A stretch of 64,000 nt of DNA from DASQPA01 sp963757335. GTDB lineage: Bacteria > Acidobacteriota > Thermoanaerobaculia > Multivoradales > UBA5704. A program made the translations under genes and the position numbers. Shown piece by piece: positions 49,601 to 57,971 of the stretch. The notes beneath the pieces were generated by a model. It did not search any database. It worked only from the letters and a program-made list of their open reading frames with translations, and had not been told where the DNA came from. The stretch lies in contig CAVWRJ010000024.1 of assembly GCA_963757335.1 (NCBI GenBank), forward strand, positions 620,001 to 684,000, read 5' to 3'. Position 1 is the first letter of the stretch. Every line of letters begins with the position of its first letter.

Positions 49601-50530
49601 ATGAGCGAGACTCTGATTCAGCTCGGGCGTGGTAATCGGTCCGAGGCTACAGACCACCTAAAACGTCGAGAACCCCGTCCAGAGTGGCTGCGGATCAAAC
49701 TCGCCACCCCGGCTCAGTACCACAAGGTCCGCGGCCTCGTCGAAAACCTGAATCTGCATACAGTGTGCCAGGAGGCGAGGTGCCCCAATATTTATGAATG
49801 CTGGGGCGAGCACGGCACCGCCACTTTCATGATCCTGGGCGACGTCTGCACCCGGCGCTGCGGCTTCTGCGCCGTCACCTCCGGCCGGCCGCAAGCGGGG
49901 GTCGACGCCGACGAGCCCGCCCACCTGGCCGAGGCGGTCGCCACCATGGGTCTGAAGCACGCGGTGATCACCTCGGTCGACCGCGACGATCTCCCGGACG
50001 GCGGGGCCCGTCACTGGGCGCGGGTGATCGAGGCGGTCCACCGGCAGAGCCCGGGGACGGCGGTCGAGGTGCTCACCCCCGACTTCCGCGGCGTCCCCGA
50101 GGCCCTAGACGTTGTGCTCGCGGCGGGTCCGGAGGTCTTCTCGCACAACGTCGAGACCGTCCCCCGGCTCTACCGCCAGGCGCGGCCCGGGAGCCGCTAC
50201 GACCGCAGTCTCGGTCTCCTCGCCGCGGCAGCGGCGCGGCGCGAAGCGGAGTCCTACGCCGGCCGGGTGAAGACCGGGATCATGCTCGGCCTGGGCGAAA
50301 CCCCGGACGAGGTCCGGCAGACGATGGCGGAGATCCGCGCCGCCGGGGTCGAGATCATGACCCTCGGGCAGTATCTCCAGCCCACCCCCAGGCACCTGCC
50401 GGTCGACCGCTTCGTCCACCCCGACGAGTTCCGGGACTATCGCGACTACGCCCTCTCGCTGGGGTTTGCCCACTGTGAGTCGGGCCCTCTCGTGCGGAGC
50501 AGCTACCACGCCCACGAGCACGTCCGGTGA
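49601..50530 (+). CDS. lipA: Lipoyl synthase
   Basis: A 309-residue radical SAM enzyme that inserts two sulfurs into octanoyl groups to make lipoyl. Auxiliary-cluster cysteines C56-x4-C61-x5-C67 (CQEARCPNIYEC) and SAM-cluster cysteines C83-x3-C87-x2-C90 (CTRRCGFC), and the C-terminal RSSY serine ligand are present. ATG 49601 is chosen; the frame is open upstream but without homology. GGAG is very close to the ATG, so the start might be a few codons away. It is divergent from the exported-family gene. Confidence 0.95.
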   Translation: MSETLIQLGRGNRSEATDHLKRREPRPEWLRIKLATPAQYHKVRGLVENLNLHTVCQEARCPNIYECWGEHGTATFMILGDVCTRRCGFCAVTSGRPQAGVDADEPAHLAEAVATMGLKHAVITSVDRDDLPDGGARHWARVIEAVHRQSPGTAVEVLTPDFRGVPEALDVVLAAGPEVFSHNVETVPRLYRQARPGSRYDRSLGLLAAAAARREAESYAGRVKTGIMLGLGETPDEVRQTMAEIRAAGVEIMTLGQYLQPTPRHLPVDRFVHPDEFRDYRDYALSLGFAHCESGPLVRSSYHAHEHVR

Positions 50531-50537
50531 GGGTACA

Positions 50538-50614
50538 GGGTCCGTTTGAACCTACGGGCGGGCTCCTTCGGGCGCTTCGCGCAGCCAGTCGCCCGTCCTG
50601 ATTCAAACGGACCC
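50538..50614. repeat. 77-bp inverted-repeat element after lipA
   Basis: A 13-bp perfect inverted repeat GGGTCCGTTTGAA (50538-50550)/TTCAAACGGACCC (50602-50614) encloses a GC-rich core that can pair further (GGGCGGGC ... GTCGCCC). No T-run follows. It may be a repetitive extragenic element or a transcription-end structure for lipA. Confidence 0.55.
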
Positions 50615-50762
50615 AGCACCTAAGGTGAGGGGTCGGGCAGGCCCTCCTGTCCCGTTTCCTTTCCCCCACCGCACATTGCTCCATGAAAGGCGGTGAAGCC
50701 CAGCACGCGCGGTGCCGCTTAGACCCTTCCCAGGTCTTGGCGTCATCACACTCGGCGGAGGG

Positions 50763-51887
50763 ATGGCCCGCTCCTCCGCAGCGCCGCTCTCCTGGGCGGA
50801 ATCGATGGCTGAAACCGCGCTACCGAGCACCATGTACGAGGTCCTGGAGATCGACCGGAGCCGTGCCGCGGGGAACTTCCCGAGGGGCGGCCCCGCGATC
50901 TCGGCCGCGCCTCTGCGCGGCGAGGGAGGGCGCTGGGAAACCTCCGGATTCGGGGGGATGCTGGGCCGCGCGCCGGCCATGCAGGAGCTCTTTCGCCGCC
51001 TGGAGAAGGCCAGCCACAGCCTGAGCCCGGTGCTGATCGAGGGTGAGACCGGGGCGGGCAAGCGGCTCACCGCCTGCACCCTCCACGCCCTCGGCTCCGG
51101 TGCCGCCGGGCCGTTCGTCGCCATCGACGCGGCGAGCCTCGAAGGACGGCACAGCGTTCTCACGACCCTCCTGTCCGAGGGGCACGAGCGCGGCGGAACC
51201 CTGTTCATCGACGAGGTCTCCGATCTGCCGGCCGAGACCCAGCGCGAGCTCTGGCGCCTGCTCGAAGCGGCGCGGCGCCGGCCTCTCGCCCTCTCGCCGC
51301 GCTCGACGATGCGGATCGTCTGCTCGACGAGCCGCGATCTGCGCTCCGAGGTCGATCGCGGCAACCTGCGCGAGGACCTCCACTCGCGGCTCCGCGGCTT
51401 CGTCCTGCCGGTACCCAGCCTGCGCGAGCGGCGGGAGGACCTGCCGCTCCTCTTGAATCACTTCCTCGCCGAGCTCTCCCGGGTTCATGGCAAGCGGCCC
51501 GCTGGCCTCTGCCCGGAGACCCTCGATCTGCTTCTCGCCCATTCCTGGGAGGGCAACGTCCGCGAGTTGCATGGCGAAGTCGAGAGGGCGGTGATCCTCA
51601 CCCCCGACGGTGTCGCCATCGAGCCCCGGGTGCTCTCCCCGGATCTCCTGCCGAGCGGGACGCCGAGCGCCGGGCAGATCACCTCCAGCTTGAAGCAGCG
51701 CTCGCGGGCGCTGGAGAAGAAGATGCTGGCCGAAACCCTCGCTCGCCACCGCTGGAATGTCGCGGCGACCGCCCGCGAGCTGGGGATCAGCCGGGTGGGA
51801 TTGAGCAAGAAGCTGCGCACCCTGGAGCTCAAGCGGCCTCCCCGCCCGCCCCGCTCCGCTCGCCCGCCGGGACCACCGAGGAGCTAG
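50763..51887 (+). CDS. AAA+ protein resembling sigma-54 activators but lacking the GAFTGA loop
   Basis: A ~374-residue protein with no receiver or GAF domain. P-loop GETGAGKR, Walker B GGTLFIDEV, sensor-like RIVCSTSRDL, the NLREDLHSRLRGFVLPVPSLRERREDLPLLLNHFL block, WEGNVRELHGEVERAV, and a C-terminal Fis-type HTH (RHRWNVAATARELGISRVGLSKKLRTLEL) followed by a Pro/Arg tail. Between P-loop and Walker B the ~20-residue ESELFGHEKGAFTGA segment is replaced by LLSEGHERG, so sigma-54 contact is probably lost. The start is uncertain (50712 GTG, 50763, 50805, 50832 all in frame). Confidence 0.78.
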   Translation: MARSSAAPLSWAESMAETALPSTMYEVLEIDRSRAAGNFPRGGPAISAAPLRGEGGRWETSGFGGMLGRAPAMQELFRRLEKASHSLSPVLIEGETGAGKRLTACTLHALGSGAAGPFVAIDAASLEGRHSVLTTLLSEGHERGGTLFIDEVSDLPAETQRELWRLLEAARRRPLALSPRSTMRIVCSTSRDLRSEVDRGNLREDLHSRLRGFVLPVPSLRERREDLPLLLNHFLAELSRVHGKRPAGLCPETLDLLLAHSWEGNVRELHGEVERAVILTPDGVAIEPRVLSPDLLPSGTPSAGQITSSLKQRSRALEKKMLAETLARHRWNVAATARELGISRVGLSKKLRTLELKRPPRPPRSARPPGPPRS

Positions 51888-51993
51888 GCTGGGCATGAGC
51901 AGACTTTTCGCGTACACTTTGAAGATTCCTTAGATACCGTGGTAGCACGCTGCCCTTTTGAGGGGTAGCGCCAAACTCGCCAAAGGAGAGAAC

Positions 51994-52215
51994 ATGTCGA
52001 ATCGAATCCGGCGGACCGCAGCAGGGGTTGGCCTCGTCCTCTGCCTCGCGCTGTTCACGACTCCGGCCGCCCAGGCGGCGACGCATCGCCACACGGCTCG
52101 GGCGGAGAGCCATCCGAGTCTGCTGTCCGCCCTGTGGAGCTACATTGTGGGCAACAACCCTTACGGCCCCAGGCCGACCCAGGGCCCGACCGTGGACCCG
52201 AACGGCATCTCCTGA
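51994..52215 (+). CDS. Small exported protein
   Basis: A 73-residue product from ATG 51994, preceded by AAAGGAGAG. Signal peptide (GVGLVLCLALFTTPAAQAA), then a His/Arg/Ser-rich linker and a short hydrophobic YIVGNNPYGPRP, ending in PTVDPNGIS. I do not recognise it. Confidence 0.6.
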   Translation: MSNRIRRTAAGVGLVLCLALFTTPAAQAATHRHTARAESHPSLLSALWSYIVGNNPYGPRPTQGPTVDPNGIS

Positions 52216-52403
52216 CTCCGGGCTGGACAGGGATGGTATACGCTGCTAGACTTAGATCAACTGTTTGAGTAAAAGTGTAGGTTGGAGGTCCGCCGTGAGC
52301 CGAGGAATTCGGTGCACGGAGCCCCCGTTCTCAGAGGGGATGGACCGGTTTCGCTCGCCCGGCGGGGTGCTGGACGCTCCGCTTCGGTCATGGAGGTGTG
52401 ACG

Positions 52404-53795
52404 ATGTTTGAGGCTCATCCCAACCGCGAAGAGCTCGAAGGCTTCATGCTGGGCGACCTGCCGCCCGAGTCGACGAAACGCGTTCTCCGTCACCTCCTTG
52501 CGGATTGCGAGCGCTGCCAGGAATCGACGGCCCTGATGTGGGACGTCGGCGCGAGCTCGACTCCCGAGCAGCCGTTCTCGGCTCCAGCCTCAGCCACTGT
52601 CGCTAACGAGCTCGCCGAGGCGGTGGGCCGTTTCGACTACGACTGGGCCTTGGAACGGGTCTTCAATCGCGTGCGGCAGGTCAACACCTCTCTCCAGGCG
52701 GAGCGGGCGGAGGCCCAGGCGCTGTTCGCCGACCTCCTCCGCCACCCGGCGGAGCGGCGCCTGATGATGGTGCAGAACAGCGCGCGATTCAAGAATTGGG
52801 GTCTCTGCGAGCTGATCCTCCAGAGCCCCGGCGAGGCCGCCCGTTGGGAGCCGCGCGAGTCTCGAGAGCTGGCCGAGCTGGCGGTCACCGTGGCCGAGAG
52901 CCTGAGCCCGATGGTCTACAGCCCCGGCCTCGTCCAGGACCTGAAAGCTCGGGCCTGGGCCCATCTCGGCAACGCCCACCGGGTGCTCTCGGACTTCCGT
53001 TCCGCCGAGCAGTGCTTCCAGGTTGCCGAGTCCCACCTCGCACGCGGCACCGGCGACCGGCTGGAGCGGGCTCGCCTCCTGGATCTCAAGGCCTCGCTGC
53101 GCAACTATCAGGGGCGGAGCGAAGAGGCGACCAGCCTGCTCAACCGGGCGATCGCCATCTACCAGCGCTCCGGGCAGCGCCACCTCCTCGGCCGCGCTCT
53201 CCTCAACAAGGGGCACGTCACCATGTGGGCGGGCGACCTCGAAACCGCCATCGCCCTCCTGCGCCAGGGCCTGGCCCTGGTGGACGGCGAGCGCGACGCG
53301 AAGCTCCTCGTCACCTCGCATCACAACCTGGCCTATGTCTTGAACGAGCTCGGCCAGCACCGCGAGGCTCTGGCCATCGTCTCCCGCACCCGCCAGCTCT
53401 ATCTGGAGGTGGGGGATCGCCTGAACCTCCTGCGGCTCGAGTTCCTCGAAGGCCAGATCGCCATGGCGCTCGGACGCTTGGAGCAGGCCGAGGGGATCTT
53501 CCGTGAGGTGCGCCGGAGCTTCGGCGAGAAGGAGATGGCCTTCGACGCGGCACTCGCCACCCTCGACCTGGCCGGGGTCTACGCTCGTCAGGGGCGATCC
53601 GCCGAGATGCAGGGGCTGGCCCAGGAGATGCTCCCGATCTTCAAGTCGCGCGAGCTGCACCGCGAGGCCATCGCCGCCCTCATCATGTTCCAGCAGGCGG
53701 CCGAGAAGAACTCCGTCACCTTGAGCCTCATCCAGGAGGTGACGAGCTGTCTGCAGAAGGCCCGTCGCCAGGCGGCCGGCGAGCCGGCGTTCTAG
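52404..53795 (+). CDS. TPR protein with N-terminal zinc-binding anti-sigma-like motif
   Basis: A 463-residue cytoplasmic protein from ATG 52404 (GGAGG before it). The N-terminal 45 residues carry HLLADCERC (His-x4-Cys-x2-Cys), like the ZAS domain of anti-sigma factors. The remainder is TPR-type helical repeats (LGNAHRVLSDFRSAEQCF, LLNRAIAIYQRSGQ, LNKGHVTMWAGDLETAIALL). No membrane helix. In Acidobacteria such proteins act with ECF sigma factors or proteases; none is adjacent. Ends in a strong terminator. Confidence 0.75.
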   Translation: MFEAHPNREELEGFMLGDLPPESTKRVLRHLLADCERCQESTALMWDVGASSTPEQPFSAPASATVANELAEAVGRFDYDWALERVFNRVRQVNTSLQAERAEAQALFADLLRHPAERRLMMVQNSARFKNWGLCELILQSPGEAARWEPRESRELAELAVTVAESLSPMVYSPGLVQDLKARAWAHLGNAHRVLSDFRSAEQCFQVAESHLARGTGDRLERARLLDLKASLRNYQGRSEEATSLLNRAIAIYQRSGQRHLLGRALLNKGHVTMWAGDLETAIALLRQGLALVDGERDAKLLVTSHHNLAYVLNELGQHREALAIVSRTRQLYLEVGDRLNLLRLEFLEGQIAMALGRLEQAEGIFREVRRSFGEKEMAFDAALATLDLAGVYARQGRSAEMQGLAQEMLPIFKSRELHREAIAALIMFQQAAEKNSVTLSLIQEVTSCLQKARRQAAGEPAF

Positions 53796-53821
53796 GTTCC
53801 GATTCGAGCGTTCGAGAAGAA

Positions 53822-53846
53822 GGGCGATCCGCGGATCGCCCTTTTT
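53822..53846 (+). terminator. Intrinsic terminator after the TPR gene
   Basis: A 20-bp perfect palindrome GGGCGATCCGCGGATCGCCC (53822-53841) followed by five T. It begins 27 bp after the TAG of the TPR gene. Confidence 0.75.
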
Positions 53847-53999
53847 CATTCGACATCCTTTGCGCCCAGGCGGCCGAACCGATAGAATCGGGCGACCCCA
53901 CGGCCGGTCGGCCCTCGGGGTTCCCAACCACGGAAGCACAGCTGCCAGGGGCCCCCATGCCTGAGACGACCTCCTCCCCATCCTCCCGACACCGCCCTC

Positions 54000-54425
54000 T
54001 TGATCCGCCCCGTCGACGAGCTGGACATCGACTCGATCGTCGCGATCGACGAGAAGATCAGCGGCCGGTACCGGCCGGAAGTTTGGGAGCGGCGGATCGG
54101 TTACCACTTGAGGCGGGACCCCGAGGCTTCGGTCGTCGCCGAGAGCGGGGGAAAGATCGTCGGCTTCATGCTCGGCGAGGTCCGCTCCGGCGAGTTCGGT
54201 CTCGACGAGCCGACCGGGTGGATCGAGGTGCTGGGGGTCGACCCGGGAGAGCGCGGCCAGGCGATCGGCCGGCGGATGGCGGAGGCGGTGCTGGCGCATT
54301 TCAAGAGCCAGGGGGCGACTTCGGTCCGTACTCTGGTGGACGAGGAGATGGGGGAGATCGCCGGCTTCTTCGTCTCCCTGGGGTTCGCTCCCTCGTCCCT
54401 GCGCCCGTTCGCCAAGCCCCTGTGA
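54000..54425 (+). CDS. GNAT-family N-acetyltransferase
   Basis: A 141-residue GNAT: LIRPVDELDIDSIVAID at the start, GFMLGEVR, IEVLGVDPGERGQAIGRRMAEAVL (acetyl-CoA loop) and FFVSLGFAP. The start is uncertain: TTG 54000 is in frame, but an ATG at 53957 is in the other frame (MPETTSSPSSRHRPL), so a one-base indel near CGCCCTCTTG may hide the true N-terminus. Its stop is 19 bp before the diiron gene. Substrate unknown. Confidence 0.72.
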   Translation: MIRPVDELDIDSIVAIDEKISGRYRPEVWERRIGYHLRRDPEASVVAESGGKIVGFMLGEVRSGEFGLDEPTGWIEVLGVDPGERGQAIGRRMAEAVLAHFKSQGATSVRTLVDEEMGEIAGFFVSLGFAPSSLRPFAKPL

Positions 54426-54444
54426 TTCGTAGCGAGGAGGAGAG

Positions 54445-55812
54445 ATGAGCGTCAGAACGGCCCACTTACCGCAAAGGTTCCACGCCGCCGTCGAGCGGTG
54501 GCGCGACACATATCTTCAGGACTACGACTTCCTGATGGACAACTGGGAGAAGCACTTCCCCGACGAGCCCCGGTTCGAGCTCTGCGCCTTCCGCGAGCTC
54601 GGCATGTGCACCGAGATCGAGTGCGGCGAGCTCAAGGGGAAGCCCAAGTACCAGCGCGCCCACGAGATGCAACCCGAGCAGGCGCATCACGTCTTCTCCG
54701 CCATCAAGGCCCAGGCCTCGACCGAGTTCGGCTCCATCCAGCAGCACCGCCTGACCCTCGCCCGCGCCCAGGACGAGGAGGAGCAGTTCTGGGTCCTCCG
54801 CATGATGGCAGAGGAGCTGCGCCACGGCTACCAGATGCTCCACCTCCTGGCGGAGGACGACTGGAGCTCGGTCAGCCCGGAGTCGGGGACCGACATCGTC
54901 GAGGGCATCCTTTCGATGAACACCGGCTCCCACCTTCTGGGCGCCTTCAACATCGACTTCGACTCCTTCGTCGACAACGTCGTCTTCTGCGCCCTGATCG
55001 ACCGGGTGGGCAAGTTCCAGCTCGGCATGCAGAAGATCTCCGCCTACCAGCCGATGGCCGAGAGCATGCCGAAGATGCTCCGCGAAGAGGCTTTCCACCT
55101 CGCCGCCGGGGTGGTCCCCATGCGGCGCTGGATTCAGGGGGCGGCGAAGGGTGAGGTCTACGTGACCGTCGACATGCTGCAGCGGGCGCTCAACAAGTGG
55201 CTGCCGCGCGGTCTCGAGATGTTCGGCGACGAGCGCGGCGGCGGCACCAACGTCCGCTACGGTTTGAAACCATTGAAGAACGCCGAGGCGCAGCGCCTCT
55301 ACTACGAGGAGGTGGGGAAGGTGGTGCGCGACCTGAACCTGCGCTACCTCAGGGCGCGCCTCCCCGAGCTCGGGCGCCCCCAGGCCGAGGCGCTCCTCGA
55401 CCAGATCCTGGCCGACGGCGACACCCGCCAGGGCGTCCGCTCCGAGGATCTCCTGCACATGCCGCACCCCGACTTCTTCCGCCGCCGCGGCGTCCCTGCC
55501 TTCACCATGGTGGGAACGGGAGGCGAGATCTACACCGACTACTCCCTGTACCTGAAACACCTGGCCGCCACCCTTCCCGAGTCCTACCTGGCGAACCGGG
55601 ACTTCCGCGACTATGCCGAGTCCCTGGGGAAGGTCACGCGCGGCGAGATCGACATCGCCGCCGCGACCAGCCGGATGCCGGCGCTCCGCCAGGTGGGGGG
55701 CGCGTGCTCCTGCTCGAAGTCGGTTCGCTGGATCTATGACGAGGCGGCTGTTGGCACGGTGACGCCGAAGCCGGTCGAGGTGCTGGTCTCCGCCGGCCAG
55801 CCGGCGGCCTGA
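54445..55812 (+). CDS. Ferritin-like diiron protein of the PaaA/BoxB kind
   Basis: A 455-residue protein with two ExxH motifs for a carboxylate-bridged diiron centre (EELRH near 123-127, EEAFH near 212-216) and supporting Glu residues in long helices, as in phenylacetyl-CoA and benzoyl-CoA epoxidases. It keeps YQRAHEMQPEQAHHV and DYSLYLKHLAATLPESYL segments but no partner subunits (PaaB-E, BoxA) are nearby. C-terminal GACSCSKSVRW is cysteine-rich. AGGAGGAG is just before the ATG. Likely an oxygen-activating enzyme on an acyl-CoA or similar; the substrate is unclear. Confidence 0.75.
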   Translation: MSVRTAHLPQRFHAAVERWRDTYLQDYDFLMDNWEKHFPDEPRFELCAFRELGMCTEIECGELKGKPKYQRAHEMQPEQAHHVFSAIKAQASTEFGSIQQHRLTLARAQDEEEQFWVLRMMAEELRHGYQMLHLLAEDDWSSVSPESGTDIVEGILSMNTGSHLLGAFNIDFDSFVDNVVFCALIDRVGKFQLGMQKISAYQPMAESMPKMLREEAFHLAAGVVPMRRWIQGAAKGEVYVTVDMLQRALNKWLPRGLEMFGDERGGGTNVRYGLKPLKNAEAQRLYYEEVGKVVRDLNLRYLRARLPELGRPQAEALLDQILADGDTRQGVRSEDLLHMPHPDFFRRRGVPAFTMVGTGGEIYTDYSLYLKHLAATLPESYLANRDFRDYAESLGKVTRGEIDIAAATSRMPALRQVGGACSCSKSVRWIYDEAAVGTVTPKPVEVLVSAGQPAA

Positions 55813-55885
55813 GCCGCGAACGGACCAGGACCAAGAGTTCAAGCTTCCATCCGACCGTGATCGCCCCGATCAGAGAGGGCCTGCG

Positions 55886-56785
55886 ATGAGTGTGTTCAAC
55901 CGCCTGCTGGTGACCACCCTGCCGCTCGTGCCCCGGGCCCTCGTCGGCCGGGTGGCGTCCCGCTACGTGGCGGGGGAGACCCTGGAAGACGCGCTCACCA
56001 CGGTGCGGTCGTTGAACGCCAAGGGCGCCATGGCCACCATCGACCTCCTGGGGGAGGAGGTCGCCGAGCGCGAGAAGGCCCTGGCGGCGGTCGAGGAGTA
56101 CCTCCGGGTGTTCGCGGTGATCGACCGCGAGAAGCTCGACTCCAACGTCTCGATCAAGCTCACCCTCTTGGGGTTGAAGATCGATGAGGGCTTCTGCCGC
56201 GACAACGTCGACCGGATCGCCGCCGCCGCCGCCGCGCACGGCAATTTCGTGCGCATCGACATGGAGGACCACACGGCGACCGATCCCACCCTCCGCATCT
56301 ACCAGGAGCTGCAAGCGCGCCACGGCAACCTCGGTGTCGTCCTCCAGGCCTACATGCGCCGGACCCTGGCCGATATCGCGGCCCTGCCGCGGGAGCGGGC
56401 GAGCGTGCGGATCTGCAAGGGGATCTACGTCGAGCCGCGGGAGATCGCCTGGAAGGGCTACGAGACGGTGCGGGCGAGCTACGTTCAGGCGCTCGAGAAG
56501 ATGATCACCCAGGGGGTCTACCCGGCCATCGCCACCCACGACGAGTACCTGGTCTGCCGGGCGGTGGGGCTGATCGAGAAGTATGGCCTGCGGCGTGAGG
56601 CGTACGAGTTCCAGATGCTCCTCGGGGTGGACGAGGAGCTCCGCCGCATCCTGATCGCCGCCGGCCACCGCCTGCGGGTCTACGTCCCCTACGGCCGCGA
56701 CTGGTATCCCTACTCGATCCGCCGCCTGCGCGAGAACCCCGAGGTCGCCCGCCATGTCCTCCGTGCCACGCTGGCGGGGAAGTAG
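55886..56785 (+). CDS. Proline dehydrogenase
   Basis: A 299-residue monofunctional ProDH (PutA N-terminal part). FAD/proline site motifs are visible: NVSIKLTLLGL, VRIDMEDHTATDPTL, LQAYMRRT, RICKGIYVEP, IATHDEYLV, EFQMLLGV, RVYVPYGRDWYPYSIRRLREN. Oxidises proline to pyrroline-5-carboxylate, feeding electrons to quinones. No P5C dehydrogenase is adjacent. Gene order with the diiron protein is suggestive only. Confidence 0.93.
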   Translation: MSVFNRLLVTTLPLVPRALVGRVASRYVAGETLEDALTTVRSLNAKGAMATIDLLGEEVAEREKALAAVEEYLRVFAVIDREKLDSNVSIKLTLLGLKIDEGFCRDNVDRIAAAAAAHGNFVRIDMEDHTATDPTLRIYQELQARHGNLGVVLQAYMRRTLADIAALPRERASVRICKGIYVEPREIAWKGYETVRASYVQALEKMITQGVYPAIATHDEYLVCRAVGLIEKYGLRREAYEFQMLLGVDEELRRILIAAGHRLRVYVPYGRDWYPYSIRRLRENPEVARHVLRATLAGK

Positions 56786-56868
56786 AGGCTCCGGCCAGGA
56801 GCATTCCTTCTCTATGGTAGAATGTGCAACATCCTAAGTAGCTGAGCCCAGACCGCCTACACCTCGCG

Positions 56869-57930
56869 ATGGACGATCCGAAGCAGCGCGAACCGTTCCA
56901 GCGGTTCCCCCGTGACTCCGACACCGACAGCCTCGAGCTGGCCGCGCTCCACGAGAGCGGTCTGACCCAGACTTTCGAGAGCGCCAACCTGGAGGCCGGC
57001 GGCCACCTGGCCGAGGCCGAGGTCGAGGCCGACATCATCCTCATCGCCCACCCCGACAGCCAGCGGCTGGGCTCGCGCTATCGCCTCTCCCCGGGCTCGA
57101 ACCTGGAGATCGGGCGCTCGGCCGCGGTCGGCATCAGTCTGCCGGAGGTGAAGTCGATCTCGCGCAAGCACGCCCGCCTGCGCTACGTCGGGCGTCACGT
57201 CACGGTGGAGGACCTGGGAAGCACCAATGGTACCTACGTCAACGGGATGCCGGTCAAGGGCCGGGCTACACTCCGGAGCGGCGACCGCTTCCAGACCGCC
57301 GCCGTGCACTTCAAGTTTCTCCACGAGCAGGACGTCGAGAGCGCCTATCACCTCGCCATCTACGAGCTGGTGGCGCGGGACGGGCTGACCGAGATCTACA
57401 ACAAGCGCAAGTTCGACGAAGAGTTCCAGCGCGAGCTCTCGCGCGCCGTCCGCCACGACCGGCCGCTCGCGCTCATCATGTTCGACCTGGACGACTTCAA
57501 GCGGATCAACGACACCTATGGCCATCTCTGCGGCGACTTCGTCCTCAAGCAGGTGGCCTCGGCGGCCCGCGACCTGCTGCGCCCGGAGCAGGTGTTCGCA
57601 CGGGTGGGGGGGGACGAGTTCGTCATCCTCTCGCCGGAGACCAACGGCGCCGGGGCGGAGTCCCTGGCGCAGAAGATCCGCGAGCGCATCCTCTCGCTCG
57701 ACTATCACTACGGCGAGATCCCCATCGCCATCACCTGCTCGTTCGGGGTCGCCGAGCTCGGCCCCGAGATGTCCCTTCCCCAGGATCTCTACCAGGCGGT
57801 CGACCACGCCCTCTTCCAGAGCAAGCGAGGCGGCCGGAACCGCGTCGCGTTGAACGCGGTCCCAGTGCCGCCAGCGCCAGTGCCGCCAGTGCCGCCAGCC
57901 CCGGCGACGCCGACGAAGAACAGCGGGTAG
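56869..57930 (+). CDS. FHA-GGDEF diguanylate cyclase
   Basis: A 353-residue protein. FHA domain at ~50-155 (LEIGRSAAVGISLPEVKSISRKHARL, LGSTNGTYVNG) binds phosphothreonine peptides; a GGDEF domain at ~165-325 has an intact GGDEF and FDLDDFKRINDTYGH. The allosteric I-site position five residues upstream reads RPEQ, not RxxD, so feedback inhibition may be absent. The C-terminal tail is a Pro-Val-Ala tandem (VPPAPVPPVPPAP). Links Ser/Thr phosphorylation to c-di-GMP signalling. Confidence 0.92.
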   Translation: MDDPKQREPFQRFPRDSDTDSLELAALHESGLTQTFESANLEAGGHLAEAEVEADIILIAHPDSQRLGSRYRLSPGSNLEIGRSAAVGISLPEVKSISRKHARLRYVGRHVTVEDLGSTNGTYVNGMPVKGRATLRSGDRFQTAAVHFKFLHEQDVESAYHLAIYELVARDGLTEIYNKRKFDEEFQRELSRAVRHDRPLALIMFDLDDFKRINDTYGHLCGDFVLKQVASAARDLLRPEQVFARVGGDEFVILSPETNGAGAESLAQKIRERILSLDYHYGEIPIAITCSFGVAELGPEMSLPQDLYQAVDHALFQSKRGGRNRVALNAVPVPPAPVPPVPPAPATPTKNSG

Positions 57931-57950
57931 GGGCAGGCCGAGCCTGCCCC
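57930..57950. terminator. Hairpin between convergent genes
   Basis: GGGGCAGGC-CGA-GCCTGCCCC, a 9-bp perfect stem starting in the stop codon of the GGDEF gene and facing the S9 peptidase gene. No T-run. Possible bidirectional transcription end. Confidence 0.45.
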
Positions 57951-57971
57951 GAGAGCACTTCTACCGCCCGT

